Positions 17,442 through 26,433 of a stretch of 64,000 nt of DNA are shown here, in pieces. This DNA is from Terrimesophilobacter sp964651535 (GTDB taxonomy: Bacteria > Actinomycetota > Actinomycetes > Actinomycetales > Microbacteriaceae): the NCBI GenBank assembly GCA_964651535.1, contig CAZYYE010000001.1:1054001-1118000 (forward strand), in the 5' to 3' direction. The translations under genes were made by a program, and so were the position numbers. Numbering within the stretch: position 1 is the stretch's first letter; each line of letters begins with the position of its first letter. Below the pieces are notes generated by a model, which was not told where the DNA came from, ran no database searches, and saw only the letters and a program-made list of their open reading frames with translations.

Positions 17442-18912
17442 GGCCGAGGTTTCCGCGGAAGTCGCCGGACTCGAGGCGTTCCTTGACCGCGACCAGGAAT
17501 CGGGCCGCGTCCGCGCCGTCGACGATTCTGTGGTCGTAGGAAAGCGCAAGGTACGCGAGAGAGCGGATCGCGATGGCATCGAGGCCGTCGTCCGTCACGA
17601 CGACGGGACGTTTTGTGACGATTCCGGTGCCGAGGATGGCGGACTGAGGCAGGAACACGACGGGAGTGTCGAAGAGCGCGCCGCGCGAACCGGTGTTCGT
17701 GACGGTGAACGTGCCTCCCGCGAGCTCGTCCGGCTTCAGCTGGTTGTTGCGCGTGCGTTCCGCCAGGTCGGCGATCTCGCCCGCGAGCTGGGCGATGTTG
17801 AGGTCGCCCGCATTGCGGATCACCGGTGTGAGCAGTCCGCGTTCGGTGTCCACGGCGATGCTGATGTTCTCCTGGCCCGGGTAGACGATGTTCTCGCCAT
17901 CGATGGTGGCGTTGATGATGGGGTACGCCTTGAGCGCTTCCGCGGCCGCGAGAGTGAAGAACGGCAGGAACGTGAGCTTGTTGCCGGTCTTCTGCAGGAA
18001 TTCGGCTTTCACCGAATCCCGGAATGCCGATACTGCCGTGACATCCACCTCGACGACGGTGGTGAGCTGAGCCGATGTCTGCATCGACACCACGGCGCGC
18101 TCAGCGACAACTTTGCGCAGTCGCGACATGGGAACCGAGGTTCCCCGAAGGGGGGAGGTCTCCAACGGCGTGCGCGCTGGAGTGCCGCCGCCTGCGGCGC
18201 CGGTGGCGGACAGCACATCCTGCTTGCGGATGCGCCCGCCGATGCCGGAACCGCTGATCGTCGACAGGTCGATTCCGCTCTCATTGGCGAGTTTGCGGAC
18301 GAGCGGAGTGACATATCCCGCGCCCGAGGCAGCGGGTTGTGCCGGTGCGGCCGGCGCGGGTGTAGAGGCAGGCGCTGGGGCGGGTGCTGATTCGGCCGCG
18401 GGTGCAGGCGCTGATTCGGCCGCGGGTGCAGGCACTGGTTCGGCCGCGGGTGCAGGTGCTGGGGCGGGCTCTGCTGCCGGCGCTGGTTCGGGAGCGGGCG
18501 CGGGTGCGGGCGCAGGTTCTGCTGCCGGAGCGGGTGCTGGAGCAGGCTCGGCAGCAGCCTCGGGCTCGGCAGCCGGTGCGGGGGCTGGCGCGGTCTCGGC
18601 CGTCTGGGCGGGCGCTTCGGCAGGTGCGGCTTCGGCGGCGGGCGCATCGCCCTGTTCCGGTGCGGCGCTTTCGACGCCCTGACCGACCTTCGCCAAGGGG
18701 GTTCCCACTTCAACTGTTTCGTCCTCGGCGACCAGGATCTCTTCGAGAATGCCGGCGACGGGTGAAGGGATCTCGGTATCGACTTTGTCGGTCGACACTT
18801 CCACTAACGGCTCGTCGACCTCGACTCGATCGCCGACCTTCTTCAACCAGCGGGTCACCGTTCCTTCAGTGACACTCTCGCCGAGTGCCGGGAGGTTGAC
18901 GGATTCGCTCAT
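17434..18912 (-). CDS. sucB: 2-oxoacid dehydrogenase E2 (dihydrolipoyl acyltransferase, SucB-type)
   Basis: A 492-residue E2 component. Domains in order: a lipoyl domain at 1-78 (VEVSTDKVDTEIPSPVAG, with the lipoylated Lys), a long Ala/Pro/Glu-rich flexible linker at about 85-195, an E3-binding domain (YVTPLVRKLANESGIDLS), and the acyltransferase core ending in SYDHRIVDGADAARFL with the catalytic His and Asp. Actinobacterial E2s of this kind are annotated as SucB but can serve pyruvate dehydrogenase; the sequence alone does not decide. There is one lipoyl domain, although some actinobacterial homologues have two or three. lpdA (E3) lies upstream on the same strand, with 58 bases between, so the two are likely co-expressed. 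Confidence 0.92.
   Translation of the reverse strand: MSESVNLPALGESVTEGTVTRWLKKVGDRVEVDEPLVEVSTDKVDTEIPSPVAGILEEILVAEDETVEVGTPLAKVGQGVESAAPEQGDAPAAEAAPAEAPAQTAETAPAPAPAAEPEAAAEPAPAPAPAAEPAPAPAPAPEPAPAAEPAPAPAPAAEPVPAPAAESAPAPAAESAPAPAPASTPAPAAPAQPAASGAGYVTPLVRKLANESGIDLSTISGSGIGGRIRKQDVLSATGAAGGGTPARTPLETSPLRGTSVPMSRLRKVVAERAVVSMQTSAQLTTVVEVDVTAVSAFRDSVKAEFLQKTGNKLTFLPFFTLAAAEALKAYPIINATIDGENIVYPGQENISIAVDTERGLLTPVIRNAGDLNIAQLAGEIADLAERTRNNQLKPDELAGGTFTVTNTGSRGALFDTPVVFLPQSAILGTGIVTKRPVVVTDDGLDAIAIRSLAYLALSYDHRIVDGADAARFLVAVKERLESGDFRGNLGLN
18386..18457 (-). repeat. Three 24-base tandem repeats in the sucB linker
   Basis: Two exact and one slightly diverged copies of gctgattcggccgcgggtgc plus aggc encode repeated APAAESAP in the mobile Ala/Pro linker of the E2 protein. 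The repeats keep frame; length variation here would change only the swing-arm reach. Confidence 0.85.
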
Positions 18913-18970
18913 TAGTGGTGCTCCTTGTTAAGCCGTAGTTGTCCCATCAAGCATAGTTCGGGTTGCTCGA

Positions 18971-20344
18971 TCACATCGCGTGGAGTGGTTTTCCGGCGAG
19001 AGCGAGGAACGCTTCACCGAGTGCTTCGTTCTGGGTCGGGTGCGCGTGGATGAGCGGAGCGATGTCCTCCGGGTACGCTTCCCAGTTCACCGCGAGCTGT
19101 GCCTCGCCGATGAGCTCTCCGACTCGCGCGCCGATCATGTGCACGCCCACGACGGGTCCGTCCTTGACGCGAACGACCTTGATCGATCCGGAGGTGCCGA
19201 TGATGTGGCTCTTGCCGTTGCCGGCCAGGTTGTAGTCGTAGCTCGAGACCTTGTCATCCCCGTACTCCGCCTTCGCTTTGGCTTCCGAGAGTCCGACCGA
19301 GGCGACCTCGGGATCGGAGTAGGTGACTTTGGGAATGTTGGTGTCGGAGATCACGATCGGGTTGAGACCCGCGATCTCCTCCGCGACGAAAATGCCGTGC
19401 TGGAAGCCGCGGTGTGCGAGCTGGAGTCCCGGCACGATGTCGCCGACCGCATAGAGGCCGGGAAGGTTCGTGGCGAGGCGTTCGTTCGTGATGACGAAGC
19501 CGCGATCCATCGTGACCCCGACATCCTCGAATCCGAGGTTCGCTGTCGACGGACCCCGCCCGACCGCGACGAGAAGAAGCTCGGCCTCGACGGTTTCACC
19601 GTTCTCGAGAGTCACGACGACGCCCGAGTCGCTCTGGGTGACGCTTTGGAACCGCACACCCAGCTTGAATTCGATTCCGCGCCGGCGGAATGCGCGCTCG
19701 AACTGCTTGCTGACCGATTCGTCCTCGTTCGGGACGAGGTTGGGGAGTGCCTCGATGATCGTGACTTCCGCACCCCACGAGCGCCAGACGCTCGAGAACT
19801 CGACGCCGATGACCCCGCCGCCAAGAACTGCGACTTTGCGGGGAACGAAAGGAAGGTCCAGCGCCTGCTCCGACGTGATGACGCGGCCGCCGATCTCAAG
19901 GCCCGGCAGCGACCGCGAGTAGGAACCGGTCGCGAGCACGACGTTCTTTCCGGTGTACTTGTCGTCGCCGACCTGGACGGCCGTCGGCGAAACGAGCTTG
20001 CCTTCGCCATCGATGACCGTGATCCCTCTGGCTTTGATCAAACCCTGGAGGCCCTTGTACTTGCTCGCGACGATTCCTTCGCGGTACGCCGTGACTCCCG
20101 CGATGTCGATGCCTTCGAATGTGTTGGTGACGCCGTACTTTGCCGACTCGCGCGCAACATCCGCCACTTCGGCCGCGTGCAGAAGTGCCTTGGTGGGAAT
20201 GCAACCGACGTGCAGGCACGTGCCGCCGACCTTGTCCTTTTCAATGAGCGCGACGCTCATTCCGAGTTCTGATGCCCGGAGCGCTGCAGCGTATCCGCCG
20301 CTTCCCGCTCCGAGGACGACTAGGTCAAAGTTCTGTTCCGACAC
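18971..20344 (-). CDS. lpdA: Dihydrolipoyl dehydrogenase (E3)
   Basis: A 457-residue flavoprotein that reoxidises dihydrolipoamide of 2-oxoacid dehydrogenases with NAD+. Seen: the FAD fold VVLGAGSGGYAAALRA, the redox disulfide in GGTCLHVGCIPTK (Cys43, Cys48), the NAD fold VLGGGVIGVEFSSVW, the second FAD motif LYAVGDIVPG, and the C-terminal catalytic His-Glu pair in HAHPTQNEALGE. The GTG at 20344 is chosen over the open ATG upstream because GAGGGA lies just before it and VSEQNFDLVVLG is the family start. It is paired with sucB, and pepA lies upstream on the same strand. Confidence 0.95.
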   Translation of the reverse strand: MSEQNFDLVVLGAGSGGYAAALRASELGMSVALIEKDKVGGTCLHVGCIPTKALLHAAEVADVARESAKYGVTNTFEGIDIAGVTAYREGIVASKYKGLQGLIKARGITVIDGEGKLVSPTAVQVGDDKYTGKNVVLATGSYSRSLPGLEIGGRVITSEQALDLPFVPRKVAVLGGGVIGVEFSSVWRSWGAEVTIIEALPNLVPNEDESVSKQFERAFRRRGIEFKLGVRFQSVTQSDSGVVVTLENGETVEAELLLVAVGRGPSTANLGFEDVGVTMDRGFVITNERLATNLPGLYAVGDIVPGLQLAHRGFQHGIFVAEEIAGLNPIVISDTNIPKVTYSDPEVASVGLSEAKAKAEYGDDKVSSYDYNLAGNGKSHIIGTSGSIKVVRVKDGPVVGVHMIGARVGELIGEAQLAVNWEAYPEDIAPLIHAHPTQNEALGEAFLALAGKPLHAM

Positions 20345-20442
20345 CGGGCGACTCCCTCGAGTTTCAGCCTGTTCACGCACCCGTTCGCTGGCGAGCGTCA
20401 CGGGGGATTGGTACGGCAGGTTTTCCTGCCACTCCGACTGTA

Positions 20443-21930
20443 CTACGCGAGCGAAATCCGCTCAGCCAGCGCGACGAGAGTGCGCACGCCGACGGCCGTC
20501 GGCCCCTTGCCCGTGTAGCCGAAACCGGTCGAATCGTTGTTTGCCGCTCCCGCGATGTCGAGGTGCGCCCACGGGATCCGCGAGCCGTCAACCGCAGTTC
20601 CGATGAACTCCTGGAGGAAGACGCCGCCGAGCAGCATTCCCGCCGCCGTGTTGCCCGGCTTCGCGTTGGCGATGTCCGCGACATCCGAATTGAGAAGAGT
20701 CCGCAATTCGGCCGGCAGGGGCATCGGCCAGAAGAACTCTCCGACGTGCTTTGCCGCGTCGACGACGTCGCCGACGAGTTTCTCGTCGCCCATGGTCCCC
20801 ACGTATCGGTCGCCGAGCGCGACGCGAGCGGCCCCGGTGAGCGTCGCGACATCGATGATCGCGTCAGGTTTCTCTTCACTCGCGGCTACGAGTCCGTCTG
20901 CGAGAACGAGGCGGCCCTCGGCATCCGTATTCAGCACCTCGACGGTCTTGCCGCCGCGCATGGTGAGGACGTCGTTGGGGCGAATCGCCGACCCGGACGG
21001 CAAGTTCTCGGCCAGGCACAACCATGTCGTGACGCGCAACCCAAGGCCGAGCCGGGCGATGGCGAGTGCGGTGGCGAGGACGGTGGCGGCGCCCGTCATG
21101 TCGTACTTCATCCCGACCATGCCTGCGGGAGATTTGAGGGAGAGCCCGCCGGAGTCGAACGTTATCCCCTTGCCCACGAGCGCGAGGTGTTTGGTTGCGC
21201 CCTTCGGGTTGTACTCCACTTTCACGAGCCGCGGCGACCTTGTCGAGCCCTGACCGACGCCGATGATGCCACCGAACCCGCCATCGGCCAACTCCTTGTC
21301 TCCGAAAACGGTGACGGTTACCGGCGCGCCGTCCGCCAATTCCCGCGCCGTGGCGGCGAAGGTCTCGGGATACAAATCCAGCGGCGGAGTATTGACGAGG
21401 TCTCGAACGGCGTGGACCGCTGCCGCGACAATTCCTGCCCGGGCGAGCACATCGTCACCCACTTCCACATCAGAAACGACAGTGATGTCGGTCGCCGGAA
21501 GTTTGGCCGCCTCCTGGGACTTGGTGCGGTACCTCGTGAACGAGTAGGAACCGATTGCCGCTCCCTCGAGAACTGCGAGCACGTCGTCGCTCGTTGCCGT
21601 GGGAAGGGCAAGTGTCAGCGTGCTAACCCCGGTGAGCTGGCGCACGGCCGAGCCAGCGGCCCGGCGCAAGCTGTTTGGCGATACCGGCGACGTGCCGAGC
21701 CCCACAAGCGCAATGCTTTTCGCCGAGCCTTCCGGCGCGGCGAGTCGGCGAACATCATCCTCAGATCCCGATATCCCGAGAGCAGCGAGAGACGACCTGA
21801 TCGGCTCGAGCGCGGCATCGTCGGACAGGAGGACGGGGCCGTTTTCCGACCCTGCCACCCCCACGACGAGGACATCGGATTCGAGGGAAAGGGCGGGCTC
21901 GGAAGAAAGGTGAAGGGAAGCGACAGTCAT
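20443..21930 (-). CDS. pepA: Leucyl aminopeptidase, M17 family
   Basis: A 495-residue two-zinc aminopeptidase that trims N-terminal residues of peptides in the cytosol. The catalytic domain shows LVGKGITFDSGGLSLK (metal Lys and Asp), KYDMTGAATV, and the M17 signature NTDAEGRLVLADGL, with DATLTGA-like IDVATLTGAARVAL following. The N-terminal third is the less conserved Macro-like regulatory domain. The length is normal. It begins with ATG and ends about 100 bases before the lpdA start. The gene upstream, PAC2, is divergent. Linkage of pepA with lpdA/sucB is common in actinobacteria, but a functional tie is not established. Confidence 0.95.
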   Translation of the reverse strand: MTVASLHLSSEPALSLESDVLVVGVAGSENGPVLLSDDAALEPIRSSLAALGISGSEDDVRRLAAPEGSAKSIALVGLGTSPVSPNSLRRAAGSAVRQLTGVSTLTLALPTATSDDVLAVLEGAAIGSYSFTRYRTKSQEAAKLPATDITVVSDVEVGDDVLARAGIVAAAVHAVRDLVNTPPLDLYPETFAATARELADGAPVTVTVFGDKELADGGFGGIIGVGQGSTRSPRLVKVEYNPKGATKHLALVGKGITFDSGGLSLKSPAGMVGMKYDMTGAATVLATALAIARLGLGLRVTTWLCLAENLPSGSAIRPNDVLTMRGGKTVEVLNTDAEGRLVLADGLVAASEEKPDAIIDVATLTGAARVALGDRYVGTMGDEKLVGDVVDAAKHVGEFFWPMPLPAELRTLLNSDVADIANAKPGNTAAGMLLGGVFLQEFIGTAVDGSRIPWAHLDIAGAANNDSTGFGYTGKGPTAVGVRTLVALAERISLA

Positions 21931-22056
21931 GGGGCAATGCTATCCGGCGATCCGGAGCAACCACTGCGAGGGGCCCCGGGGGCTGTTCGCTCAGGGCATG
22001 ACAACCTGCGGCCATGCTGCCAGCGAGTGGAGATTTGTCGCGGTTAGAGTTGAGGA

Positions 22057-22992
22057 ATGGAAGACCCCGCGGGCCTCTACACCCTCAGCGCCGACGTCGC
22101 CGACGTTCCGACGGGATTGCCCCTCGTCGCAGGGCTGACCGGATTCGCGGACGCCGGTGGATCCGTCGCGCTGTTCACCTCCAACCTCATGGACACGCTG
22201 CACACCGAGGTGATCGCCGCCTTCGACAACGACGCGTTGCTCGACTACCGTGCGCGCAGGCCGACGATCTATTTCGAGCAGGATCACTTGACGAACTATC
22301 GACCTGCCACGCTCGCACTGCACCTGGCCACGGACGAGATCGGGCAGCAATTCCTTGTACTGACCGGCTACGAACCCGACTTCCAGTGGGAGCGCTTCAC
22401 GGCCGCGGTGATTGGACTCATTGACAAGTTCCAGGTGAAGTCCACGACCTGGGTGCACGCCATTCCCATGCCCGTTCCGCACACGCGTCCGATCGGCGTG
22501 ACGGTGAGCGGCAACCGTTCCGAGCTCATCGAAACATTCTCCGTATGGAAACCGCACACCCAGGTTTTGGCCAATGCCCTCCACGTCGTGGAGCATCGGT
22601 TGCACGAGCTGGATCATCCGGTGGCCGGATTCGTCCTGCTCATCCCGCACTACCTTGCGGATACCGAGTATCCGGATGCCGCGTTCAAGGCGCTCGAACT
22701 CGTGAGTTCGGCTACGGGATTGATCTTCGCCACGACGAAACTTCGCGATGAGGGCCGCGATTTCGTCGAAAAGATCGACAAGCAGGTTGATGACAATCCC
22801 GAGCTCGCCAGACTCGTCGGAACGCTCGAAGAGCGGCACGACGCCTATATGGCCGGCAATCCTCTGCGCTCCCCGCTCATCGACGAAGACGGCGAACTTC
22901 CGACCGCCGACGAGATCGCCGCCGAGCTGGAAATTTTCCTTGCACTGCGCCACAACGGCGACGATGACCAGCAGAGCCCGCGCCCGGAATAG
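22057..22992 (+). CDS. PAC2-family protein (proteasome assembly chaperone-like)
   Basis: A 311-residue PAC2-family protein (related to archaeal and actinobacterial homologues of the proteasome assembly chaperone PAC2). Characteristic blocks: VAGLTGFADAGGSVALFTSNL near the N-terminus, FDNDALLDYRARRPTIYF, LTGYEPDFQWERFTAAVIGLI and TWVHAIPMPVPHTRPIGVTV. The second half is helical with charged residues (KLRDEGRDFVEKIDKQVDDN). No proteasome genes are in the window, so a proteasome link is not shown. GAGGA directly abuts the ATG, so spacing is tight. It precedes the sigA leader on the same strand. Confidence 0.88.
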   Translation: MEDPAGLYTLSADVADVPTGLPLVAGLTGFADAGGSVALFTSNLMDTLHTEVIAAFDNDALLDYRARRPTIYFEQDHLTNYRPATLALHLATDEIGQQFLVLTGYEPDFQWERFTAAVIGLIDKFQVKSTTWVHAIPMPVPHTRPIGVTVSGNRSELIETFSVWKPHTQVLANALHVVEHRLHELDHPVAGFVLLIPHYLADTEYPDAAFKALELVSSATGLIFATTKLRDEGRDFVEKIDKQVDDNPELARLVGTLEERHDAYMAGNPLRSPLIDEDGELPTADEIAAELEIFLALRHNGDDDQQSPRPE

Positions 22993-23246
22993 AATCGGGT
23001 CTCGCGCGGTTGCAGTAGTTGACGATGCGGGAATGGCATAACGCGCGCAAGCGGTCAGAGGCGCGACCCATTCCATGCAATAATTGACCACGGACCCGTT
23101 CAGGTCGTCCTGGAGTTGGCATCATGCAGTGTGCCGGCACAGGGACTTGACATGGGTCCTAGTACTGCCCAAAAACGGCTGTGCGGGGTGTACGACAAAG
23201 ATCGTGCCAAAGCCGACTGGGCAACCTGTTGAGGAAAGGTGACCGA

Positions 23247-25157
23247 ATGGCAGCCAAAAGCAAGGCTGAAGCCAGCCCGGCGACCGACAAGAAGACGTCC
23301 ACCGGAAAGGTTGCTGCGGCGGCCAAAGCGTTTGCGACGAGAGCCGGCTTGCGGCGCGGCGCTGCGGCGAGCGAAGAGCCCGTAGCGCCGGTTCCCGCGA
23401 AGTCCAGCGGTCGGGTGACATCCACCGCTCCGGTGAAGTCCAGCGCGGCAGCGAAGAAAGCTGCGCCCGCGAAGGCTGCGCCCACCACCAAAACCACTGC
23501 TGACAAAGCACCCGCTGCGAAGGCGACGGCGGCGAAGTCGACGGCGGCCAAGGCGACCGGGGCTAAGGCGGCCACGACCAAGGCGGCAGCAGCCAAGAGC
23601 ACGTCGACGAAATCAGCTGCTGCGAAGTCGCCGTCGAGCAAGGCTGCTACAACCAAGGCCGCTGCGTCCAAGGCTGCACCCAAGACGGCGACCGCCAAGA
23701 AGGCTGCACCCAAGGCTGCAACCGCCAAGTCTGCTGCACCCACGACGGCGGCAGCCAAGACTGCCGAGCCCAAGGCCGCGGCTTCCACGAAGACCGCGCC
23801 CAAGGCAACCGCCACAAAGGCAACCGCCACTAAGGCACCATCGAAGAGCACGACGAAGAGTGCCCCGAAGAGCACCCCGAAGGCTGCAGCCAAGGCAAAG
23901 GGCAAGGGCGCGGGCGCGGACAAGGCCTCCGGTGCAGGCGAAGTCGATTTGAGCGACCTCGAAGCCGAGGTCGGCGAGGACGAAGAGATCGACATCGCCC
24001 CTGATGACGACGTCGACACGGAAGCGGCCGCAGACAAGGACTCGGATGACGACGTCGACGAGGACGAAGACGAAGACGAGGACTCGAAGTCCGCGTCGGG
24101 CAAGAAGAAGGACGATTCCGATGACTCGTCGGATGACGACTCCGAGGACGAGGGAACGAAAGAACCCCTGCCGACCGGGGCGCTCAGACTTTCCCTCGTC
24201 GATGACGACGACGATGTGCCGGTCTATTCTGCGGCGATCACGGGCGCGACGGCCGACCCTGTCAAGGACTACCTGAAGCAGATCGGCAAGGTCGCTCTCC
24301 TCAATGCTGCGGAAGAAGTCGAGCTCGCCATGCGCATCGAAGCGGGTCTCTTCGCCGAAGACAAGCTCGCAGAGGCCAAGGGCAAAATCAGCAAGGAGCT
24401 CGAGCGCGAGCTTCGCTGGGTGGCCAGAGACGGGCAACGCGCGAAATCGCACTTGCTTGGCGCGAACCTGCGCCTCGTGGTTTCGCTCGCGAAGCGCTAC
24501 ACGGGCCGTGGCATGCAGTTTCTGGACCTGATCCAGGAGGGCAACCTGGGCCTCATCCGTGCGGTCGAGAAATTCGACTACACGAAGGGGTTCAAGTTCT
24601 CCACCTACGCAACATGGTGGATCCGCCAGGCGATCACGCGCGCCATGGCCGACCAGGCGCGCACCATCCGAATTCCCGTCCACATGGTGGAGGTCATCAA
24701 CAAGCTCGCCCGCGTGCAGCGCCAGATGCTGCAGGACTTGGGCCGCGAACCCACTCCCGAGGAATTGAGCCGCGAACTCGACATGACGCCGGAGAAGGTC
24801 GTCGAGGTGCAGAAGTACGGCCGCGAGCCCATCTCGCTGCACACCCCGCTCGGCGAGGACGGCGATAGCGAGTTCGGTGACCTCATTGAAGACACGGAGG
24901 CTGTCGTTCCTGCGGATGCCGTGGGATTCACCATGCTGCAGAGACAACTCGAGAGTCTGCTCGACTCGCTTTCCGAGCGCGAGGCCGGCGTCATCCGGAT
25001 GCGGTTCGGGCTCGGCGACGGGATGCCGAAGACCCTCGACCAGATCGGCGACACGTTCGGCGTGACGCGGGAGCGCATCCGCCAAATCGAGTCGAAGACG
25101 ATGGCGAAGCTTCGCCACCCGTCACGGTCGCAGTCACTGCGCGACTACCTCGAGTAG
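23247..25157 (+). CDS. sigA: Primary sigma factor (sigma-70, SigA/HrdB)
   Basis: A 636-residue housekeeping sigma factor. The first 230 or so residues are an Ala/Lys/Thr-rich, histone-H1-like tail, followed by an acidic Asp/Glu run (about 235-305). The conserved core starts near residue 331 with region 1.2 (DPVKDYLKQIGKVALL). Region 2 follows (LRLVVSLAKRYTGRGM, EGNLGLIRAVEKFDY, YATWWIRQAITRAMADQART), then region 3 (LGREPTPEELSREL), and region 4.2 (GVTRERIRQIESKTMAKLRH). The GAGGAAAGG site places the start at 23247. murT follows after 7 bases, so sigA may be co-transcribed with the cell-wall pair. The basic tail is much longer than in E. coli RpoD and is typical of actinobacterial SigA/HrdB. 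Confidence 0.96.
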   Translation: MAAKSKAEASPATDKKTSTGKVAAAAKAFATRAGLRRGAAASEEPVAPVPAKSSGRVTSTAPVKSSAAAKKAAPAKAAPTTKTTADKAPAAKATAAKSTAAKATGAKAATTKAAAAKSTSTKSAAAKSPSSKAATTKAAASKAAPKTATAKKAAPKAATAKSAAPTTAAAKTAEPKAAASTKTAPKATATKATATKAPSKSTTKSAPKSTPKAAAKAKGKGAGADKASGAGEVDLSDLEAEVGEDEEIDIAPDDDVDTEAAADKDSDDDVDEDEDEDEDSKSASGKKKDDSDDSSDDDSEDEGTKEPLPTGALRLSLVDDDDDVPVYSAAITGATADPVKDYLKQIGKVALLNAAEEVELAMRIEAGLFAEDKLAEAKGKISKELERELRWVARDGQRAKSHLLGANLRLVVSLAKRYTGRGMQFLDLIQEGNLGLIRAVEKFDYTKGFKFSTYATWWIRQAITRAMADQARTIRIPVHMVEVINKLARVQRQMLQDLGREPTPEELSRELDMTPEKVVEVQKYGREPISLHTPLGEDGDSEFGDLIEDTEAVVPADAVGFTMLQRQLESLLDSLSEREAGVIRMRFGLGDGMPKTLDQIGDTFGVTRERIRQIESKTMAKLRHPSRSQSLRDYLE

Positions 25158-25164
25158 ACCGCCG

Positions 25165-26433
25165 GTGAGGTACTTCTTCCCCATTCTGCTCGGCCGTCTC
25201 GTTCGAGTACTGGCACGGCTGCGTGGGGGAGGGTCGGCGTTTCCGGGGCTTGTGGTGTTGAAGTTGGCACCGAAGTTCCTGGAGCATGCTGTCGAGAAAC
25301 TGCCATTGGGCGTCGTTGTCGTCTCCGGCTCGAACGGGAAATCCACGACGACGAACATGCTCGTCGCGGTGCTTCGCGCACACGGCGTGAGCTTGTTCAC
25401 GAATCCGTCCGGCGGCAACATTCCGCAAGGCGTCGCGTCGTCGTTGCTCGCCTCCGTGTCACCGACGGGACGAATTCGTGAGGATCTGGCGGTGCTCGAA
25501 GTCGATGAAGGGTACGGCCCGGAACTCGCGAAGCGGCTACGGCCGACGAGCGTGCTGCTCATCAACATTCAGATCGACCAGCTCAACCGCTATCACGAGC
25601 CGGATCGCGTCTACGTTATGCTCCGCACTGTCGCCCAGGCCGCGTCCCGCGACATCGTGCTCAACGCGTCCGACGAGAATTTGCGGGCGATGGGCGATGA
25701 ACTCGCCTCCGCGGGACGTTCGGTCGATTACTACTCGGTTGCGGATGGCGTACTTGCGGAATCGCCTCACGGTCTCGCCAGCGCCACGCGCGTTGGCGAC
25801 GGCGACTTCGCCAAAGTCGAGAGCCTGGCGACCGTGGTCGGCCTGACGGGTGCGACCGCCGTGATTTCCGCCGGTGCCGAGACCGAACAGATCCAGCTCC
25901 CCGCCCGCGGTGTGCACTACGCCGCAGACGCCGCAGGGGCGATCGCCATGGCGCGCACGCTCCTGGGCACGAGATTCTCCCTCGCGACTGCGTCCGACGC
26001 GTTCGCGGCGCTCGAAACGGTGTATGGGCGCGGCGAAACCCTCGAGGCCGATGGCGAACCCATCGAGGTCATCATGATGAAGAACCCGCCGAGCCTGCAA
26101 TTGAATCTGAATGCGCTGGACCGGGTGCCGGCGCAACTGTTCATGGCCGTCGATGAGGGAACGCCGGATCCCTCGTGGATCTATGACACGGACTTTTCCC
26201 TGATTGACCATGTCGACGTGCTCACGGGCACGAAAGCGTGGCACATCGCAACGCGGCTCGCCTATGCAGGCATACCGGTCGGCAAGGTCATCCCCGACGT
26301 GAAATCGGCGCTGCGGGAGTTTCTCGCGCTGCCCGCGCCCGAAGGAGACACGAAAGTCGCGCTCGTGAACTACGAACTCATGATGGAGTTGCGCAAACTC
26401 CTCGGCTATCTCGAACTCGAGGGGGAATCGTGA
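25165..26433 (+). CDS. murT: MurT-like Mur ligase subunit lacking the zinc ribbon
   Basis: 422 residues. MurT activates the alpha-carboxyl of D-Glu in lipid II with ATP, and GatD supplies ammonia from glutamine. Seen: the Mur-ligase ATP loop VVVSGSNGKSTTTNML, the Glu in AVLEVDEGYGPE, NIQIDQLNRYHE, and the C-terminal DUF1727 domain with PSWIYDTDFS holding the Asp that completes the amidotransferase triad in MurT. Odd: the protein has no Cys, so the four-Cys ribbon of many MurTs is absent; MKNPPSLQLNL replaces the usual KNPAGWxE-type block; and Ile replaces Arg in the usual RDQLDR. GTG start, no clear ribosome site. It overlaps gatD by 4 bases and probably forms a complex with it. See findings for a possible changed substrate. 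Confidence 0.85.
   Translation: MRYFFPILLGRLVRVLARLRGGGSAFPGLVVLKLAPKFLEHAVEKLPLGVVVVSGSNGKSTTTNMLVAVLRAHGVSLFTNPSGGNIPQGVASSLLASVSPTGRIREDLAVLEVDEGYGPELAKRLRPTSVLLINIQIDQLNRYHEPDRVYVMLRTVAQAASRDIVLNASDENLRAMGDELASAGRSVDYYSVADGVLAESPHGLASATRVGDGDFAKVESLATVVGLTGATAVISAGAETEQIQLPARGVHYAADAAGAIAMARTLLGTRFSLATASDAFAALETVYGRGETLEADGEPIEVIMMKNPPSLQLNLNALDRVPAQLFMAVDEGTPDPSWIYDTDFSLIDHVDVLTGTKAWHIATRLAYAGIPVGKVIPDVKSALREFLALPAPEGDTKVALVNYELMMELRKLLGYLELEGES

Noticed and set aside
17434..18912. Alternative frames in the Ala/Pro linker of sucB
   Set aside because: Long frames on both strands come from GC-rich repeats, not coding selection.
23147..23152. TTGACA as -35 box for sigA in the 254-base leader
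   Set aside because: The expected -10 position reads GC-rich or CCCAAA-like sequence. The leader otherwise shows nothing I can support.
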